Counted from the stretch's first letter, positions 28,547 through 38,533 are shown. The stretch: DNA of 64,000 nt from Shewanella pealeana ATCC 700345 (GCF_000018285.1 NC_009901.1:2355001-2419000), one strand, 5' to 3'. Translations and numbers: made by a program. The notes: a model not told the origin generated them from the letters alone.

Positions 28547-28834
28547 ATGTCTTACACTATCGCTGCACAAGTTCGTACTGAAATCGGGAAAGGTTCGAGC
28601 CGCCGCCTACGCCATGCGAAAAAAGTACCTGCTGTTATCTACGGTCCAGGTAAAGAAGCTATCTCTATTGTTTTTGATCACAAAGACATCATCAACATCC
28701 AAGAGAACCAAGATTTTTACACTTCTGAGCTAACTATCGCTCTAGAAGGTAAAGATGTTAAAGTTCGCGTTCAAGACATGCAACGCCACGCGTTCAAGCC
28801 AATGATCGAACACGTTGACTTCAAATTTGCTTAA
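28547..28834 (+). CDS. rplY: 50S ribosomal protein L25
   Basis: A 95-residue protein that binds 5S rRNA, the same size as E. coli L25 (94). It begins [20 protein letters not shown] and contains [11 protein letters not shown] and HVDFKFA-type signatures. The methionine at 28547 was chosen over an upstream in-frame one because it matches the family N terminus and has AAGTGAG upstream. It is the short form without the CTC domain. Confidence 0.96.
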   Translation: MSYTIAAQVRTEIGKGSSRRLRHAKKVPAVIYGPGKEAISIVFDHKDIINIQENQDFYTSELTIALEGKDVKVRVQDMQRHAFKPMIEHVDFKFA

Positions 28835-28850
28835 TTTTTAAGTAGATTTG

Positions 28851-28880
28851 AAAAAAGCGCCTATAATAGGCGCTTTTTTT
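28851..28880. terminator. Bidirectional terminator between rplY and spoVR
   Basis: AAAAAAGCGCCTA/TAGGCGCTTTTTTT is symmetric, with A and T runs on both sides. It can end rplY on plus and the spoVR operon on minus. Confidence 0.88.
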
Positions 28881-28909
28881 ATGTCTGCGGTTAAACAGGT
28901 TTTGTGTGT

Positions 28910-30424
28910 TTAGGCTTCAGTTTTTTCTGGGCAAGATGCGATGATATGCGACTTATTTTCATCACACTGCTCAAGCTTTACATCAAATCCCCATAGTCGA
29001 TGTAGATGTTTGACGACTTCGTGGCAAGTTTCTGCAAGAGGGATCCTAGCGTTAGGTATATATCTTAAGGTAATAGAACGATCTCCAGTGACCTCGACAT
29101 TCTGTACTTGAATATTAGGCTCTAAGTTTGACAGGTTATATTGCTGGGAGAGTTTCTGTCTTATCTCTTTATATCCCTCCTCATCGTGAATTGCCGACAC
29201 ACTAATATGGTTTTTCCTGTCATCATCTAATACTGAGAAAAGTTTAAACTGCCTAATGATATTCGGTGACAAATATTGGCTAATAAAACTTTCATCTTTG
29301 AAGTTTTCCATAGCAAAGTGTAGCGTCGTGAGCCAATCGCTTCCGGCAATTTCCGGGAACCACTCCTTATCTTCGTCAGTTGGGTTTTCACAGATCCGTC
29401 TAATATCAACGAACATATTAAAGCCCAGAGCATAGGGGTTAATACCACTGTAATGAGGACTGTTATAGTTAGGTTGCGCTACTACGTTAGTATGACTTTG
29501 TAAAAACTCAAGCATAAATCGGTCTGTCACCAAGCCTTCATCATAAAGGTGATTGAGGATGGTATAGTGCCAAAATGTCGCCCACCCCTCATTCATTACT
29601 TGGGTTTGTTTTTGTGGATAGAAGTATTGGCCCATTTTCCTCACGATTCGCACGATCTCACGCTGCCAAGGCTCAAGTAGTGGTGCATTCTTTTCGATAA
29701 AGTAAAGAATGTTTTCTTGTGGTTCAGACGGAAAGCGTATTGTTTCTTCTTTTGCTTCCTCTTGCGGGAGATCTGGAATCGTACGCCATAGTTCATTCAC
29801 TTGACTCTGAAGGTATGCCTCTCTATCTTTTTGGCGCATCTTCTCTTCTTTAAATGAAATCTCACTAGGGCGCTTATATCGATCGACGCCGTAACTCATA
29901 AGCGCATGACAAGAGTCGATTACACTCTCAACTTTATTAATCCCATAAAGCTCTTCGCACTCACTGATATAATTTCGGGCGAATACTAGATAGTCAATAA
30001 TTGAGCTGGCATCGGTCCAAGTCTTAAAAAGGTAATTACCTTTAAAAAAGCTATTATGGCCGAAACTCGCATGGGCCATCACGAGTGCTTGCATCGTAAT
30101 AGTGTTTTCTTCCATTAAATAGGCGATACAAGGATCTGAATTAATGACTATTTCATAAGCTAATCCCATTTGGCCGCGTTTATAACCTTGCTCGGTCTCG
30201 ATAAAACGCTTACCGAAAGACCAGTGGGTGTAACCGATCGGCATCCCTATACCTGCATAGGCGTCCATCATCTGTTCTGCCGTAATGACTTCAATTTGAT
30301 TCGGGTAGGCATCTAAGCGATAAAAGTCTGCAACCCGTTCTATTTCGGTTAGATAACTCTGTAATAAGTCGAAGTTCCAATCTGGACCATCGTCTAATGG
30401 TGTTCTCTTTTTTTGATTGTCCAT
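28910..30424 (-). CDS. ycgB: SpoVR family protein (YcgB)
   Basis: A 504-residue cytoplasmic protein of the SpoVR family, whose E. coli member is YcgB (510). Conserved segments include YPNQIEVITAEQMMDAY, NEGWATFWHYTILNHLYDEG and NPYALGFNMFVDI. The HxxxxNEGWA region is a family hallmark and resembles a metal-binding patch. Biochemical function is not established. It is the third gene of the prkA-yeaH-spoVR operon (10 bases after yeaH), a conserved starvation/stress module. Confidence 0.95.
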   Translation of the reverse strand: MDNQKKRTPLDDGPDWNFDLLQSYLTEIERVADFYRLDAYPNQIEVITAEQMMDAYAGIGMPIGYTHWSFGKRFIETEQGYKRGQMGLAYEIVINSDPCIAYLMEENTITMQALVMAHASFGHNSFFKGNYLFKTWTDASSIIDYLVFARNYISECEELYGINKVESVIDSCHALMSYGVDRYKRPSEISFKEEKMRQKDREAYLQSQVNELWRTIPDLPQEEAKEETIRFPSEPQENILYFIEKNAPLLEPWQREIVRIVRKMGQYFYPQKQTQVMNEGWATFWHYTILNHLYDEGLVTDRFMLEFLQSHTNVVAQPNYNSPHYSGINPYALGFNMFVDIRRICENPTDEDKEWFPEIAGSDWLTTLHFAMENFKDESFISQYLSPNIIRQFKLFSVLDDDRKNHISVSAIHDEEGYKEIRQKLSQQYNLSNLEPNIQVQNVEVTGDRSITLRYIPNARIPLAETCHEVVKHLHRLWGFDVKLEQCDENKSHIIASCPEKTEA

Positions 30425-30433
30425 AATCGCCCC

Positions 30434-31702
30434 CTAAACAGCCTGCTTCTTAAATAGCTCTCTAAACACAGGATAAATATCTTGTTCCTGTTTTATATGT
30501 TGTACAGCAATATTATTATGAGACTTCTGCAAATCTTCATATTCGCGCCAGAGCGTTTGGTGAGCGCGGTTAGTGATCTCGATATAACTAAAATAGCGAA
30601 CGACTGGGAGTAACTGCTTTTCTAAGAGCTCATGGCAAGAAGGCGAGTCATCAGCCCAATTATCCCCGTCGGAAGCCTGCGCAGCATAGATATTCCATTC
30701 ACTCTCTGGGTAACGTTTCTTTTGTATCTCATGCATTAATTTAAGCGCACTCGATACTATGGTGCCACCAGTTTCTTGAGAGTAGAAAAACTCGTGCTCA
30801 TCAACTTCCTTAGCTTGGGTATGATGGCGGATATACACAACCTCTAGATTCTTGTAGGTTCTAGTTAAAAAAAGATAGAGTAGAATATAGAATCGTTTTG
30901 CCATGTCTTTAGTTGCTTGGTCCATGGAACCTGATACATCCATTAAGCAAAACATAACAGCCTGGCTCGAAGGTACCTCACGTTTAGCGAAATTGTTATA
31001 ACGTAGGTCGAAGGTATCGATAAACGGCACCTTTTTAATACGTTGTTTTAAATCTGCAATTTCCTCCTTGAGCGCCAAGATCCGCTCGGCTTGAGAGCCG
31101 GGAGTGTTTTCAAGTTGAGAAAGTTCCTCCTCAAGGGTTTTTAACTTTGCTTTCTTGCTGGAGGTCATCGCGGTCCTGCGAGCAAGAGATGAACGCAGTG
31201 AGCGTACAATATTAATATTTGCGGGCACGCCATCATTAGTGAAACCAGCTCTATACACCTGATATTCAACTAATTTATTTAAGCGATTGTTCTGGAGGTT
31301 AGGGAGTTCTAGATCTTCAAATAGTAGTTCTAAATACTCATCTTTTGAGATCTGAAACACAAAGTCATCTTGGCCTTCACCTGAATTAGACGCTTCACCT
31401 TGCCCCGCACCTTGGCCTTGACCTGAAGGTGGGCGCTCAATTTGATCTCCACGAGCAAACTTATCATTACCTGGATGGACTCGCTCCCGTGCACCACCAT
31501 TACCATGGTGAAAAGTGGGTTCGCTAATATCTCTTGTCGGAATACTGATCTTTTCACCCTTATCGACATCGGTAACACTTCGATGGGTGACGGCGTCACT
31601 AACAGCCTTTTTTATCTGCTTTTTATAGCGGTTAATAAAGCGCTGTCTATTTACGGTACTTTTGCCCTTAGAGTTAAGCCTTCTATCAATAAAACTTGTC
31701 AT
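30434..31702 (-). CDS. yeaH: YeaH/YhbH family protein (DUF444)
   Basis: A 422-residue protein close to E. coli YeaH (427): it begins [15 protein letters not shown] and contains [20 protein letters not shown] and the VWA-like [14 protein letters not shown] (MIDAS-type DxSGS). A Gly/Gln-rich linker lies near 85-105. The ATG at 31702 has AGGAGGT directly upstream; an in-frame GTG two codons earlier would lie within that site and is rejected. It works with the PrkA kinase in the nutrient-limitation response in E. coli. Confidence 0.95.
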   Translation of the reverse strand: MTSFIDRRLNSKGKSTVNRQRFINRYKKQIKKAVSDAVTHRSVTDVDKGEKISIPTRDISEPTFHHGNGGARERVHPGNDKFARGDQIERPPSGQGQGAGQGEASNSGEGQDDFVFQISKDEYLELLFEDLELPNLQNNRLNKLVEYQVYRAGFTNDGVPANINIVRSLRSSLARRTAMTSSKKAKLKTLEEELSQLENTPGSQAERILALKEEIADLKQRIKKVPFIDTFDLRYNNFAKREVPSSQAVMFCLMDVSGSMDQATKDMAKRFYILLYLFLTRTYKNLEVVYIRHHTQAKEVDEHEFFYSQETGGTIVSSALKLMHEIQKKRYPESEWNIYAAQASDGDNWADDSPSCHELLEKQLLPVVRYFSYIEITNRAHQTLWREYEDLQKSHNNIAVQHIKQEQDIYPVFRELFKKQAV

Positions 31703-31753
31703 GCGCACCTCCTAGCCAAATAGAAGGGGAGAGGATCTCCCCCTTTGGGCTTT

Positions 31754-33688
31754 CTAAGAAGACTTTCTTACTCTCAAATACCATTCTGAAAGTAGCCTTA
31801 CTTGTTTTTGGGTGTAGCCTTTTTCCATCATACGATTGACAAAGTCATCGTGTTTACGTTGATCGTCCGTTGAGGTTTTGCCATTGAAAGAGATGACCGG
31901 TAATAGGTCCTCTGTATTAGAGAACATTTTCTTTTCTATGACGGTTCTGAGCTTCTCATAGCTTGTCCACAAGGGATTTGTCCCTTCGTTATTTGCTCGG
32001 GCACGTAGTACGAAGTTAACAATCTCGTTCCTGAAATCCTTTGGATTACTGATCCCTGCTGGTTTTTCAATTTTTTCCAACTCAGAATTGAGAGCCGCTC
32101 TATCGAAAAGCTGACCGGTTTCTGGGTCTCGATACTCTTGGTCCTGGATCCAGAAGTCTGCATAGGTAACGTAACGGTCAAAAATATTTTGTCCATATTC
32201 AGAGTAAGATTCTAAATAGGCAGTTTGGATCTCTTTACCGATAAATTCTACATACTTAGGAATGAGGTAGCCTTTTAAAAACTCAAGGTATCGCTCAGCC
32301 ATTTCGCTCGGGAACTGCTCTTGCTCGATTTGACGCTCTAAGACATAGAACAAATGAACTGGATTAGCTGCAATCTCGGTGTGATCAAAATTAAATACTC
32401 TCGAGAGGATCTTAAATGCAAAACGAGTAGACAAGCCCTGCATGCCTTCATCGACCCCAGCATAATCACGGTACTCTTGATAGGATTTAGCTTTAGGATC
32501 TGTATCTTTTAAGCTTTCACCATCGTACACGCGCATCTTGGAATAAATAGAGGAGTTTTCCGGTGCGATGACTCTGGACAACACACTAAATTGAGCCAAA
32601 GTTTCTAATGTGCCAGGTGCACAGGGGGTATTAGCAAGCTCTGAGTTTGCCAGTAGCTTTTGGTAAATTCTGACTTCTTCAGACATTCTGAGGCAGTAGG
32701 GGACCTTAACAATGTAGACTCGGTCTAAAAATGCTTCGTTAGTTTTGTTATTTCTGAATGTTGTCCACTCAGACTCGTTAGAGTGCGCGAGAATAATACC
32801 ACTATAAGGTAGAGCCGATAGTCCCTCGGTACCGTTATAATTCCCCTCCTGCGTTGCAGTTAATAGAGGGTGTAAGACTTTAATCGGCGCCTTAAACATC
32901 TCGACGAACTCCATTAGGCCTTGGTTGGCACGGCACAAGGCTCCTGAATAGGAATAGGCGTCTGCGTCATGCTGGGCAAAGTGCTCTAATTGTCGGATGT
33001 CGACCTTACCCACCAATGAAGAAATATCTTGGTTATTTTCATCCCCAGGCTCTGTTTTTGCAATTGCTAACTGATCGAGAATCGAGGGATAAACTTTGAC
33101 TACTTTGAACTTGGAGATATCACCACCAAACTCATGCAGGCGTTTAACTGCCCAAGGAGACATGATGGTTTTAAGGTAACGATCAGGAATATTGTATTCA
33201 TGTTTTAGAATTTCGCCATCTTCATCAATGTTAAATAGACAGAATGGATGGTCATTAACAGGGCTGCGAACCCCATCGGCGGTAAGTACGTAAACGGGTA
33301 CATTTTGCATTAATGCTTTGAGTTTTTCTGCAAGTGATGATTTACCACCGCCAACAGGTCCAAGTAAATAAAGGATCTGTTTTGATTCCTCCAGCCCTTG
33401 AGCTGAGTGTTTTAGATAGGCGACGATCTGCTCTATGGCTTCCTCCATGCCGTAAAAATCTTTAAATGCGGGATAGCGTGAGATAAGACGGTTGGAAAAT
33501 AATCGACTGAGAACAGGATCTTTAGAAGTGTCGACAAGCTCTGGCTCACCTATTGCCATCAATAAGCGCTCAGCCGCCGAAGCGTACGCACTTCTGTCTT
33601 TTTTACATATCGCTAAGAAGTCTTCTAATGAATACTCTTCATCTAGCTTCTTCTCATAGCGCTGTTGGTAATGCTCAAATATACTCAT
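31754..33688 (-). CDS. yeaG: PrkA-type serine protein kinase (YeaG)
   Basis: A 644-residue protein, the same size as E. coli YeaG. The N-terminal AAA+-like PrkA domain has Walker A GPVGGGKSSL near 106-113; the kinase-like C-terminal domain follows. The start at MSIFEHYQQRY (ATG at 33688) matches the family and has AGGGGG upstream. The seven extra residues of a longer frame have no support. First gene of the yeaG-yeaH-spoVR operon. In E. coli this set is induced by nitrogen and other starvation. The leader contains a Shine-Dalgarno/anti-Shine-Dalgarno hairpin. Confidence 0.95.
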   Translation of the reverse strand: MSIFEHYQQRYEKKLDEEYSLEDFLAICKKDRSAYASAAERLLMAIGEPELVDTSKDPVLSRLFSNRLISRYPAFKDFYGMEEAIEQIVAYLKHSAQGLEESKQILYLLGPVGGGKSSLAEKLKALMQNVPVYVLTADGVRSPVNDHPFCLFNIDEDGEILKHEYNIPDRYLKTIMSPWAVKRLHEFGGDISKFKVVKVYPSILDQLAIAKTEPGDENNQDISSLVGKVDIRQLEHFAQHDADAYSYSGALCRANQGLMEFVEMFKAPIKVLHPLLTATQEGNYNGTEGLSALPYSGIILAHSNESEWTTFRNNKTNEAFLDRVYIVKVPYCLRMSEEVRIYQKLLANSELANTPCAPGTLETLAQFSVLSRVIAPENSSIYSKMRVYDGESLKDTDPKAKSYQEYRDYAGVDEGMQGLSTRFAFKILSRVFNFDHTEIAANPVHLFYVLERQIEQEQFPSEMAERYLEFLKGYLIPKYVEFIGKEIQTAYLESYSEYGQNIFDRYVTYADFWIQDQEYRDPETGQLFDRAALNSELEKIEKPAGISNPKDFRNEIVNFVLRARANNEGTNPLWTSYEKLRTVIEKKMFSNTEDLLPVISFNGKTSTDDQRKHDDFVNRMMEKGYTQKQVRLLSEWYLRVRKSS

Positions 33689-33721
33689 AATCGGCCCCCT
33701 GAAACGCAAAATTGGTAAGAA

Positions 33722-33746
33722 AGGAGGTAAATAATCATCACCTCCT
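33722..33746 (-). promoter_or_regulatory. Hairpin with a perfect ribosome-binding sequence in the yeaG leader
   Basis: On the minus strand AGGAGGT and ACCTCCT (7 bp, loop of 11) form an inverted repeat 34-58 bases before the yeaG ATG. The first arm is part of TAGGAGGTGAT, almost fully complementary to the 16S rRNA 3' end, but no normally spaced start codon follows. Confidence 0.5.
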
Positions 33747-33867
33747 ACCTTTAATGTTAGACGTTAAATGAGACCTGTGTTGTAAAAAACCAAATAAAAA
33801 CAATAAGAAATAGTTGCATTTGCAATAGTTGCACTTGATATAAAAGTTTGGATTAGAAAAATATAAT

Positions 33868-33893
33868 AAAAAAGGAGCCATAAGGCTCCTTGT
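33868..33893 (-). terminator. Terminator after sodB
   Basis: Read on the minus strand, AAGGAGCC/GGCTCCTT with loop TTAT is followed by a T run. Confidence 0.85.
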
Positions 33894-33915
33894 TAATTTT
33901 TGCGGTATTTATTGA

Positions 33916-34500
33916 TTAAGCTGCGAAGTTTGCATTCACAAAATCCCAGTTAACTAATTGCCAAAAGTGAGCTAGATAGTCTGGGCGTACGTTACGGTAA
34001 TCGATGTAGTAAGCGTGTTCCCACACGTCAACAGTCATGATTGGCGTCACGCCTTCATCTGTAAGAGGTGTTGCAGCGTTGCTAGTATTAACAATAGCGA
34101 CAGTGCCGTCTGCATTTTTGACAAGCCATGTCCAAGCGCTACCGAAGTTGTTTACTGCAGAATCAGTGAACTGTGCCTTAAATGCTTCAAATGAGCCAAA
34201 TGCAGCAATGATAGCTTCTGCTACAGGACCAGTTGCTTCACCTCCACCATTTGGTGATAGACAGTTCCAGTAGAAAGTGTGATTCCAGATTTGAGCTGCG
34301 TTGTTAAAGATACCACCAGTAGAGGTTTTAATAATCTCTTCTAGGCTCTTTTGCTCAAGTTCAGTACCTTCAACTAAACCGTTAAGCTTAACAACGTAAG
34401 TGTTGTGGTGCTTACCGTAATGAAAGTTAATTGTTTCTTCCGAGATGTGTGGCTCAAGTGCGTTCTTTGCGTAAGGTAATGCTGGTAATTCAAAAGCCAT
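33916..34500 (-). CDS. sodB: Iron superoxide dismutase
   Basis: It converts superoxide to oxygen and hydrogen peroxide in the cytoplasm. It is 194 residues, close to E. coli SodB (193). The four metal ligands are visible: His in NFHYGKHHNTYV, His in IWNHTFYW, and Asp and His in DVWEHAYYID. AAQIWNHTFYW with Gln nearby (AAQ) is the iron-type signature. ACGGAGAAAAC precedes the ATG. It is divergent from grxD. Confidence 0.97.
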   Translation of the reverse strand: MAFELPALPYAKNALEPHISEETINFHYGKHHNTYVVKLNGLVEGTELEQKSLEEIIKTSTGGIFNNAAQIWNHTFYWNCLSPNGGGEATGPVAEAIIAAFGSFEAFKAQFTDSAVNNFGSAWTWLVKNADGTVAIVNTSNAATPLTDEGVTPIMTVDVWEHAYYIDYRNVRPDYLAHFWQLVNWDFVNANFAA

Positions 34501-34660
34501 TAGTTTTCTCCGTTAACTCTAGTTTGTTATTTTGTGCGTTCTTGCTCACTGCGAAACATTTTACCTAATAAACTTGTGAAGTGTATCATTGTTTATTCAA
34601 AATGACCGATTATCTTAATCGATTATTTCTATTACTTATTGCCCCTTTTAAAAGTAGGTT

Positions 34661-34688
34661 TTTGTTCTGCTAAATACTGACGTACAAT
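34661..34688 (+). promoter_or_regulatory. Possible grxD promoter
   Basis: TTTGTT and TACAAT are separated by 16 bases, with the -10 38 bases before the ATG. Confidence 0.4.
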
Positions 34689-34725
34689 GGTGCGATTGTA
34701 ATGATGTTTTAATCAGGAATGAAAA

Positions 34726-35067
34726 ATGGAAACTGTAGAAAAAATCAAGCAGCAAATTGCCGAAAACCCAATTATCGTTTACATGAAAGGCTCACCAAAG
34801 TTACCAAGCTGTGGCTTTTCATCTCAGGTAGCGCAGATCATGATCAACTGCGAAGCGCAATTTGCTTTCGTTGATATCCTTCAGCACCCAGATATCCGCG
34901 CCGAATTACCAAAATATGCTAACTGGCCAACGTTCCCGCAGCTATGGGTTGAAGGCGAGTTGATCGGTGGTTGTGACATTCTGACTGAAATGTACCAGAA
35001 GGGTGAGTTACAAACGCTAATCAAAGAAACTGCTGCTAAATATAAGACTGAAGACGATCAAGGGTAA
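34726..35067 (+). CDS. grxD: Monothiol glutaredoxin Grx4
   Basis: A 113-residue monothiol glutaredoxin with the CGFS active site (LPSCGFSSQ, Cys30) and conserved TFPQLWVEGELIGGCDI. Grx4-type proteins bind a [2Fe-2S] cluster as homodimers with glutathione, or with BolA, and act in iron-sulfur delivery. Length matches E. coli GrxD (115). It lies divergent from sodB and has its own terminator. Confidence 0.96.
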   Translation: METVEKIKQQIAENPIIVYMKGSPKLPSCGFSSQVAQIMINCEAQFAFVDILQHPDIRAELPKYANWPTFPQLWVEGELIGGCDILTEMYQKGELQTLIKETAAKYKTEDDQG

Positions 35068-35096
35068 AGCTTTATCCTGTAAAAGTTTTAGCGAAT

Positions 35097-35133
35097 AAAA
35101 AGCCCCTATTGGTTTACCAATAGGGGCTTTTTT
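35097..35133 (+). terminator. Terminator after grxD
   Basis: AAAAAGCCCCTATTGG/CCAATAGGGGCTTTTTTT is a long, nearly perfect stem. It may also end uraA on the minus strand (A run on the left). Confidence 0.88.
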
Positions 35134-35177
35134 TAGGTATATCTCGTCCAGAAATGTGTCCTATATTTAGGACTTAA

Positions 35178-36434
35178 TTATGAAGGAGGATTAACTTTCT
35201 CACTGATAATCTTTTCATGTGACGCGGCGTTGTCAGGTAGCAACAGGTTCATTACGATCGCTAGGATACCGCATAGGCTAATACCCGTTAGACTGAATGA
35301 ACCGATACCGAATGCCATTCCACCGATACCGAATACCAATGTGACACCCACAATACTTAAGTTTCGTGGCTCATTCATGTCAACATTGTTCTTAATTAAA
35401 GAATTAAGACCTACAGCTGCAATCGAACCAAACAGTAGGCACATGATACCCCCCATAACAGGTACAGGAATGGTTTGTAGTAGCGCGCCAAGCTTACCAA
35501 CGAAAGAGAATAGGATGGCTGTAATCGCCGTCCAAGTCATGACTACAGGGTTAAAGTTCTTGGTCAGAGTGACGGCTCCGGTGACTTCACTATACGTTGT
35601 ATTAGGTGGTCCACCGAACGCTGAAGCTGCAATCGTCGCAACGCCGTCACCCGCTAGAGTGCGGTGTAATCCTGGTTTTTTAAGATAATCTTTTCCTGTT
35701 ACGTTAGAGATAGCGAGAATATCGCCAATGTGCTCGACTGCCGGTGCTATTGCGACAGGGATCATAAATAGAATGGCATGCCAGTTAAACTCTGGAGCTA
35801 CGAAGTTTGGCATCGCCAACCAAGCCGCGTCTCTTACTGGGGTAAAGTCAACAATACCATACGCGAGACTTAATCCGTAACCGACAGAAATACCAGCAAG
35901 AATTGGCATCAACCTCAGTATTCCTTTAGCGAAAATGGCTACGGCTATAGTAGTGAAAAGTGAGGCTAGTGATATAAAGAGTGCCACATTTTGTTCAACA
36001 AGAACCAGGCCACCATCGCCACTCTTGCCGACTGCCATGTTAACGGCGACAGGCGCTAAGCCTAAACCAATAACAATAATGACGGGGCCTACGACAACTG
36101 GAGGCAGTAAGCGCTTTATGAATCCACCACCTCTGACTTTAACTACTGAAGCTAAAATTACATAAACAATACCAGCAGCCATTAAGCCACCCATGGTAGA
36201 TGGAATTCCCCAAGTTTGTACGCCGTACATAATCGGCGCGATGAAAGCGAAAGAGGACGCTAAAAAGATTGGGATTTGACGTTTAGTGATCAATTGGAAT
36301 ATTAGGGTACCTATGCCAGCGGTAAATAGTGCAACGTTGGTATCTAAGCCTGTCAGTAAAGGCATCAATACTAAGGAACCAAAGGCGACAAACAGCATTT
36401 GCGCTCCCTGCAAAGGCATTGTTAGGTTTTTCAT
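35178..36434 (-). CDS. uraA: Uracil permease, NCS2 family
   Basis: A 418-residue inner-membrane uracil:proton symporter with about 14 hydrophobic segments. The NCS2 signature appears around AIAPAVEHIGDILAISNV, which carries the substrate-site glutamate, and AFGGPPNTTYSEVTGAV. Length fits E. coli UraA (429). upp, its usual partner, is not next to it here. The gene is divergent from the DUF2066-hda pair, an arrangement I associate with Shewanella. Confidence 0.93.
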   Translation of the reverse strand: MKNLTMPLQGAQMLFVAFGSLVLMPLLTGLDTNVALFTAGIGTLIFQLITKRQIPIFLASSFAFIAPIMYGVQTWGIPSTMGGLMAAGIVYVILASVVKVRGGGFIKRLLPPVVVGPVIIVIGLGLAPVAVNMAVGKSGDGGLVLVEQNVALFISLASLFTTIAVAIFAKGILRLMPILAGISVGYGLSLAYGIVDFTPVRDAAWLAMPNFVAPEFNWHAILFMIPVAIAPAVEHIGDILAISNVTGKDYLKKPGLHRTLAGDGVATIAASAFGGPPNTTYSEVTGAVTLTKNFNPVVMTWTAITAILFSFVGKLGALLQTIPVPVMGGIMCLLFGSIAAVGLNSLIKNNVDMNEPRNLSIVGVTLVFGIGGMAFGIGSFSLTGISLCGILAIVMNLLLPDNAASHEKIISEKVNPPS

Positions 36435-36610
36435 TATCTATCTCTTATTTTAAGTAAACCTATCAATACTAACTGGTTTAGGTGTGTGGGTGTGTGAGTT
36501 GCTTCAAAAATATGTCAAGTGGTTTTGCCGGGCCTATTGGTTTTTACTCGGCCAAAAGCATAAAAGATGTGATACAATTTTGCCTATTGAGTCGTCCTTG
36601 AATCTTAAAC

Positions 36611-37723
36611 ATGTTGAAAATCACTTTACGTTTTTTTGTCATCTTTCCCTTTCTTGCGTGTCTATCGACATTTGTTAATGCAGCAGATGTTAACTCGCTT
36701 GATGAAAGTGCTGTATCTATCGAGTCCAGATCGACAGCCCTTAGAAGTCAAGGTATCAAACAAGCCTTTGAAGTTGTGATTATGAAAAACTCAGGAACTC
36801 AGGCTGCGTTGACTAATCCATTGATTCAAAAGCAGCTTCAAAATGCGAGTTCATTAATGACTCAGTATGGTTATTATGAAGATGATGGAGAGTTGTTTCT
36901 TAAAGTCAACTTTGACCATAAACGTATCATTCGTCTACTTAGGGAAGCGGGTCTACCAGTTTGGGGCAAGCAGCGGCCGTTAACCTTAGTATGGTTAGTT
37001 ATTAATGAAGATGGAGGTAGACAAATATTGAATGATGGGTCGGCATCTTCTAGTCGAAAAACCTTCGATTCAGAGTCATTAAGCCGAGGAGTGCCTTTGT
37101 TGTTTCCTTTAATGGATCTAGATGATTCAATGAAGGTTGGGGTTAATGATGTTCGAGGCCGTTTTACTGATAACGTTGCTAATGCCTCACTAAGATATCA
37201 GGCTAATTATTTCTTAATGGCGACTGTTGAGCCGCAAGGGGCTGTGTACCACTACCAGATGGGTCTTTATCCTAGAGATAAAGACCCGCAAGCGCTGCAG
37301 ATGACATCGCTGGTTAATATTAGCGGTGAGAGCGCTACGATAGATGATGCCGTTACGGCTATGATTGCCGCGGCGAGTGAATATTATGTTGGTCAGTACG
37401 CTATTGCAGACTCTGGCGAGCGTAATACTACCAAGATTGCATTTGTTGATGTGATAGATATAAAGCAGCTTGTAGTGATTGAGCGCTATCTAGCACAGTT
37501 AAGTGCGATCAAATCAGCAAGTATTGCCAGTATTAAAGGTCAGACTGTTGAGTTTAATTTAGCACTATTTGGCAATGAATCCGATCTTCATCGGTTAATG
37601 TCTCTCGACCCTCAAGTTGGGACTGTAGAGTCAAATATTCAGCAAAACTTAGGTTATTCGCCTGTTGAACCGGTAGAAGCATCTCAGAAAGAGATACAGA
37701 TCTATTATTGGAAAGGGCAATAG
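36611..37723 (+). CDS. DUF2066 exported protein
   Basis: A 370-residue protein with a signal peptide (MLKITLRFFVIFPFLACLSTFVNAAD, cleavage near NAA). The DUF2066 region runs to about 345 and ends near the YYWKGQ terminus. It is found upstream of hda in many gammaproteobacteria. The function is not known; I see no catalytic motif. The stop lies 73 bases before hda, so they may be co-transcribed. Confidence 0.85.
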   Translation: MLKITLRFFVIFPFLACLSTFVNAADVNSLDESAVSIESRSTALRSQGIKQAFEVVIMKNSGTQAALTNPLIQKQLQNASSLMTQYGYYEDDGELFLKVNFDHKRIIRLLREAGLPVWGKQRPLTLVWLVINEDGGRQILNDGSASSSRKTFDSESLSRGVPLLFPLMDLDDSMKVGVNDVRGRFTDNVANASLRYQANYFLMATVEPQGAVYHYQMGLYPRDKDPQALQMTSLVNISGESATIDDAVTAMIAAASEYYVGQYAIADSGERNTTKIAFVDVIDIKQLVVIERYLAQLSAIKSASIASIKGQTVEFNLALFGNESDLHRLMSLDPQVGTVESNIQQNLGYSPVEPVEASQKEIQIYYWKGQ

Positions 37724-37796
37724 CTCCCAATCGAGAGGCACACATGCTACCATGTGTGCCTAATATAGAAATATAGCGCCATTGAGAAGTACCTGA

Positions 37797-38507
37797 GTGA
37801 AGTCAAACTCTCCTTTACAATTATCACTGCCAGTTCATCTACCTGATGATGAAACCTTCAATAGTTATTATCCTGCTACGGGTAATGATGAGCTTATTCA
37901 AAGTTTACAAGAGTGCGCGGAAGGCAAATCTAATGGGGCTGTGTTTTTGTGGGGTCCTGAAAAATCAGGACGCACCCACCTTATGCATGCTGCCTGCGCT
38001 CACGCCAATGATCTTGGTCGAAGTAGTTTTTATATTCCACTGGGGATCCATGCGAGTATTTCTACCGCCTTATTAGAAGGCCTAGAAAAATTGGATTTAG
38101 TCTGTATCGATGATGTCGATGCGATTGCTGGCCACCCATTATGGGAAGAGGCGATATTTGATCTCTATAATCGAATTTCAGAACAAAAGACCTGTTCGCT
38201 CGTCGTTAGTGCGAGTGTATCACCGAGTGATAGTGGTTTTTCTTTGCCAGATCTTGTCTCTCGCATGCAGTGGGGGCTTAATTATCAGCTGCAGCCTATG
38301 GCTGATGAAGAAAAGCTTGCTGCGCTACAACGCCGAGCTGCGATGCGAGGCTTACAACTACCAGAAGATGTAGGACGTTTTCTACTGAATCGTTTGGCTA
38401 GAGATCTAAGAACTCTGTTTGATGTTTTGGATAGGCTCGATAAAGCTTCCATGGTTCATCAACGTAAACTGACTATTCCATTTATTAAAGAAATGCTGCG
38501 CCTCTAA
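37797..38507 (+). CDS. hda: DnaA regulatory inactivator Hda
   Basis: A 236-residue AAA+ protein homologous to the ATPase domain of DnaA. The N terminus carries the beta-clamp-binding motif QLSLP (residues 7-11). Walker A-like GPEKSGRTHL is at about 52, Walker B region LVCIDDVDAI at about 100, and sensor arginines in the C-terminal lid (LARDLRTL). With the loaded clamp, Hda stimulates ATP hydrolysis on DnaA after initiation. The start is GTG with GAGAAG upstream. Confidence 0.95.
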   Translation: MKSNSPLQLSLPVHLPDDETFNSYYPATGNDELIQSLQECAEGKSNGAVFLWGPEKSGRTHLMHAACAHANDLGRSSFYIPLGIHASISTALLEGLEKLDLVCIDDVDAIAGHPLWEEAIFDLYNRISEQKTCSLVVSASVSPSDSGFSLPDLVSRMQWGLNYQLQPMADEEKLAALQRRAAMRGLQLPEDVGRFLLNRLARDLRTLFDVLDRLDKASMVHQRKLTIPFIKEMLRL

Positions 38508-38533
38508 GCGTAGTTATTGGTTCAGCACAAACT

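Noticed and set aside
33694..33738. A 17-codon leader peptide before yeaG as a coding gene
   Set aside because: Its ATG lies only two bases from the GGAGG core, too close for normal initiation; kept only as a finding.
33795..33860. A sigma54 promoter (-24/-12) upstream of yeaG
   Set aside because: A TTGCA element is present, but no GG lies at the required distance upstream, so the match is not adequate.
35158..35173. GTCCTATATTTAGGAC dyad near the uraA end as an IS remnant
   Set aside because: Only a short part resembles the IS right end; a 6-bp dyad in A/T-rich DNA is expected by chance.
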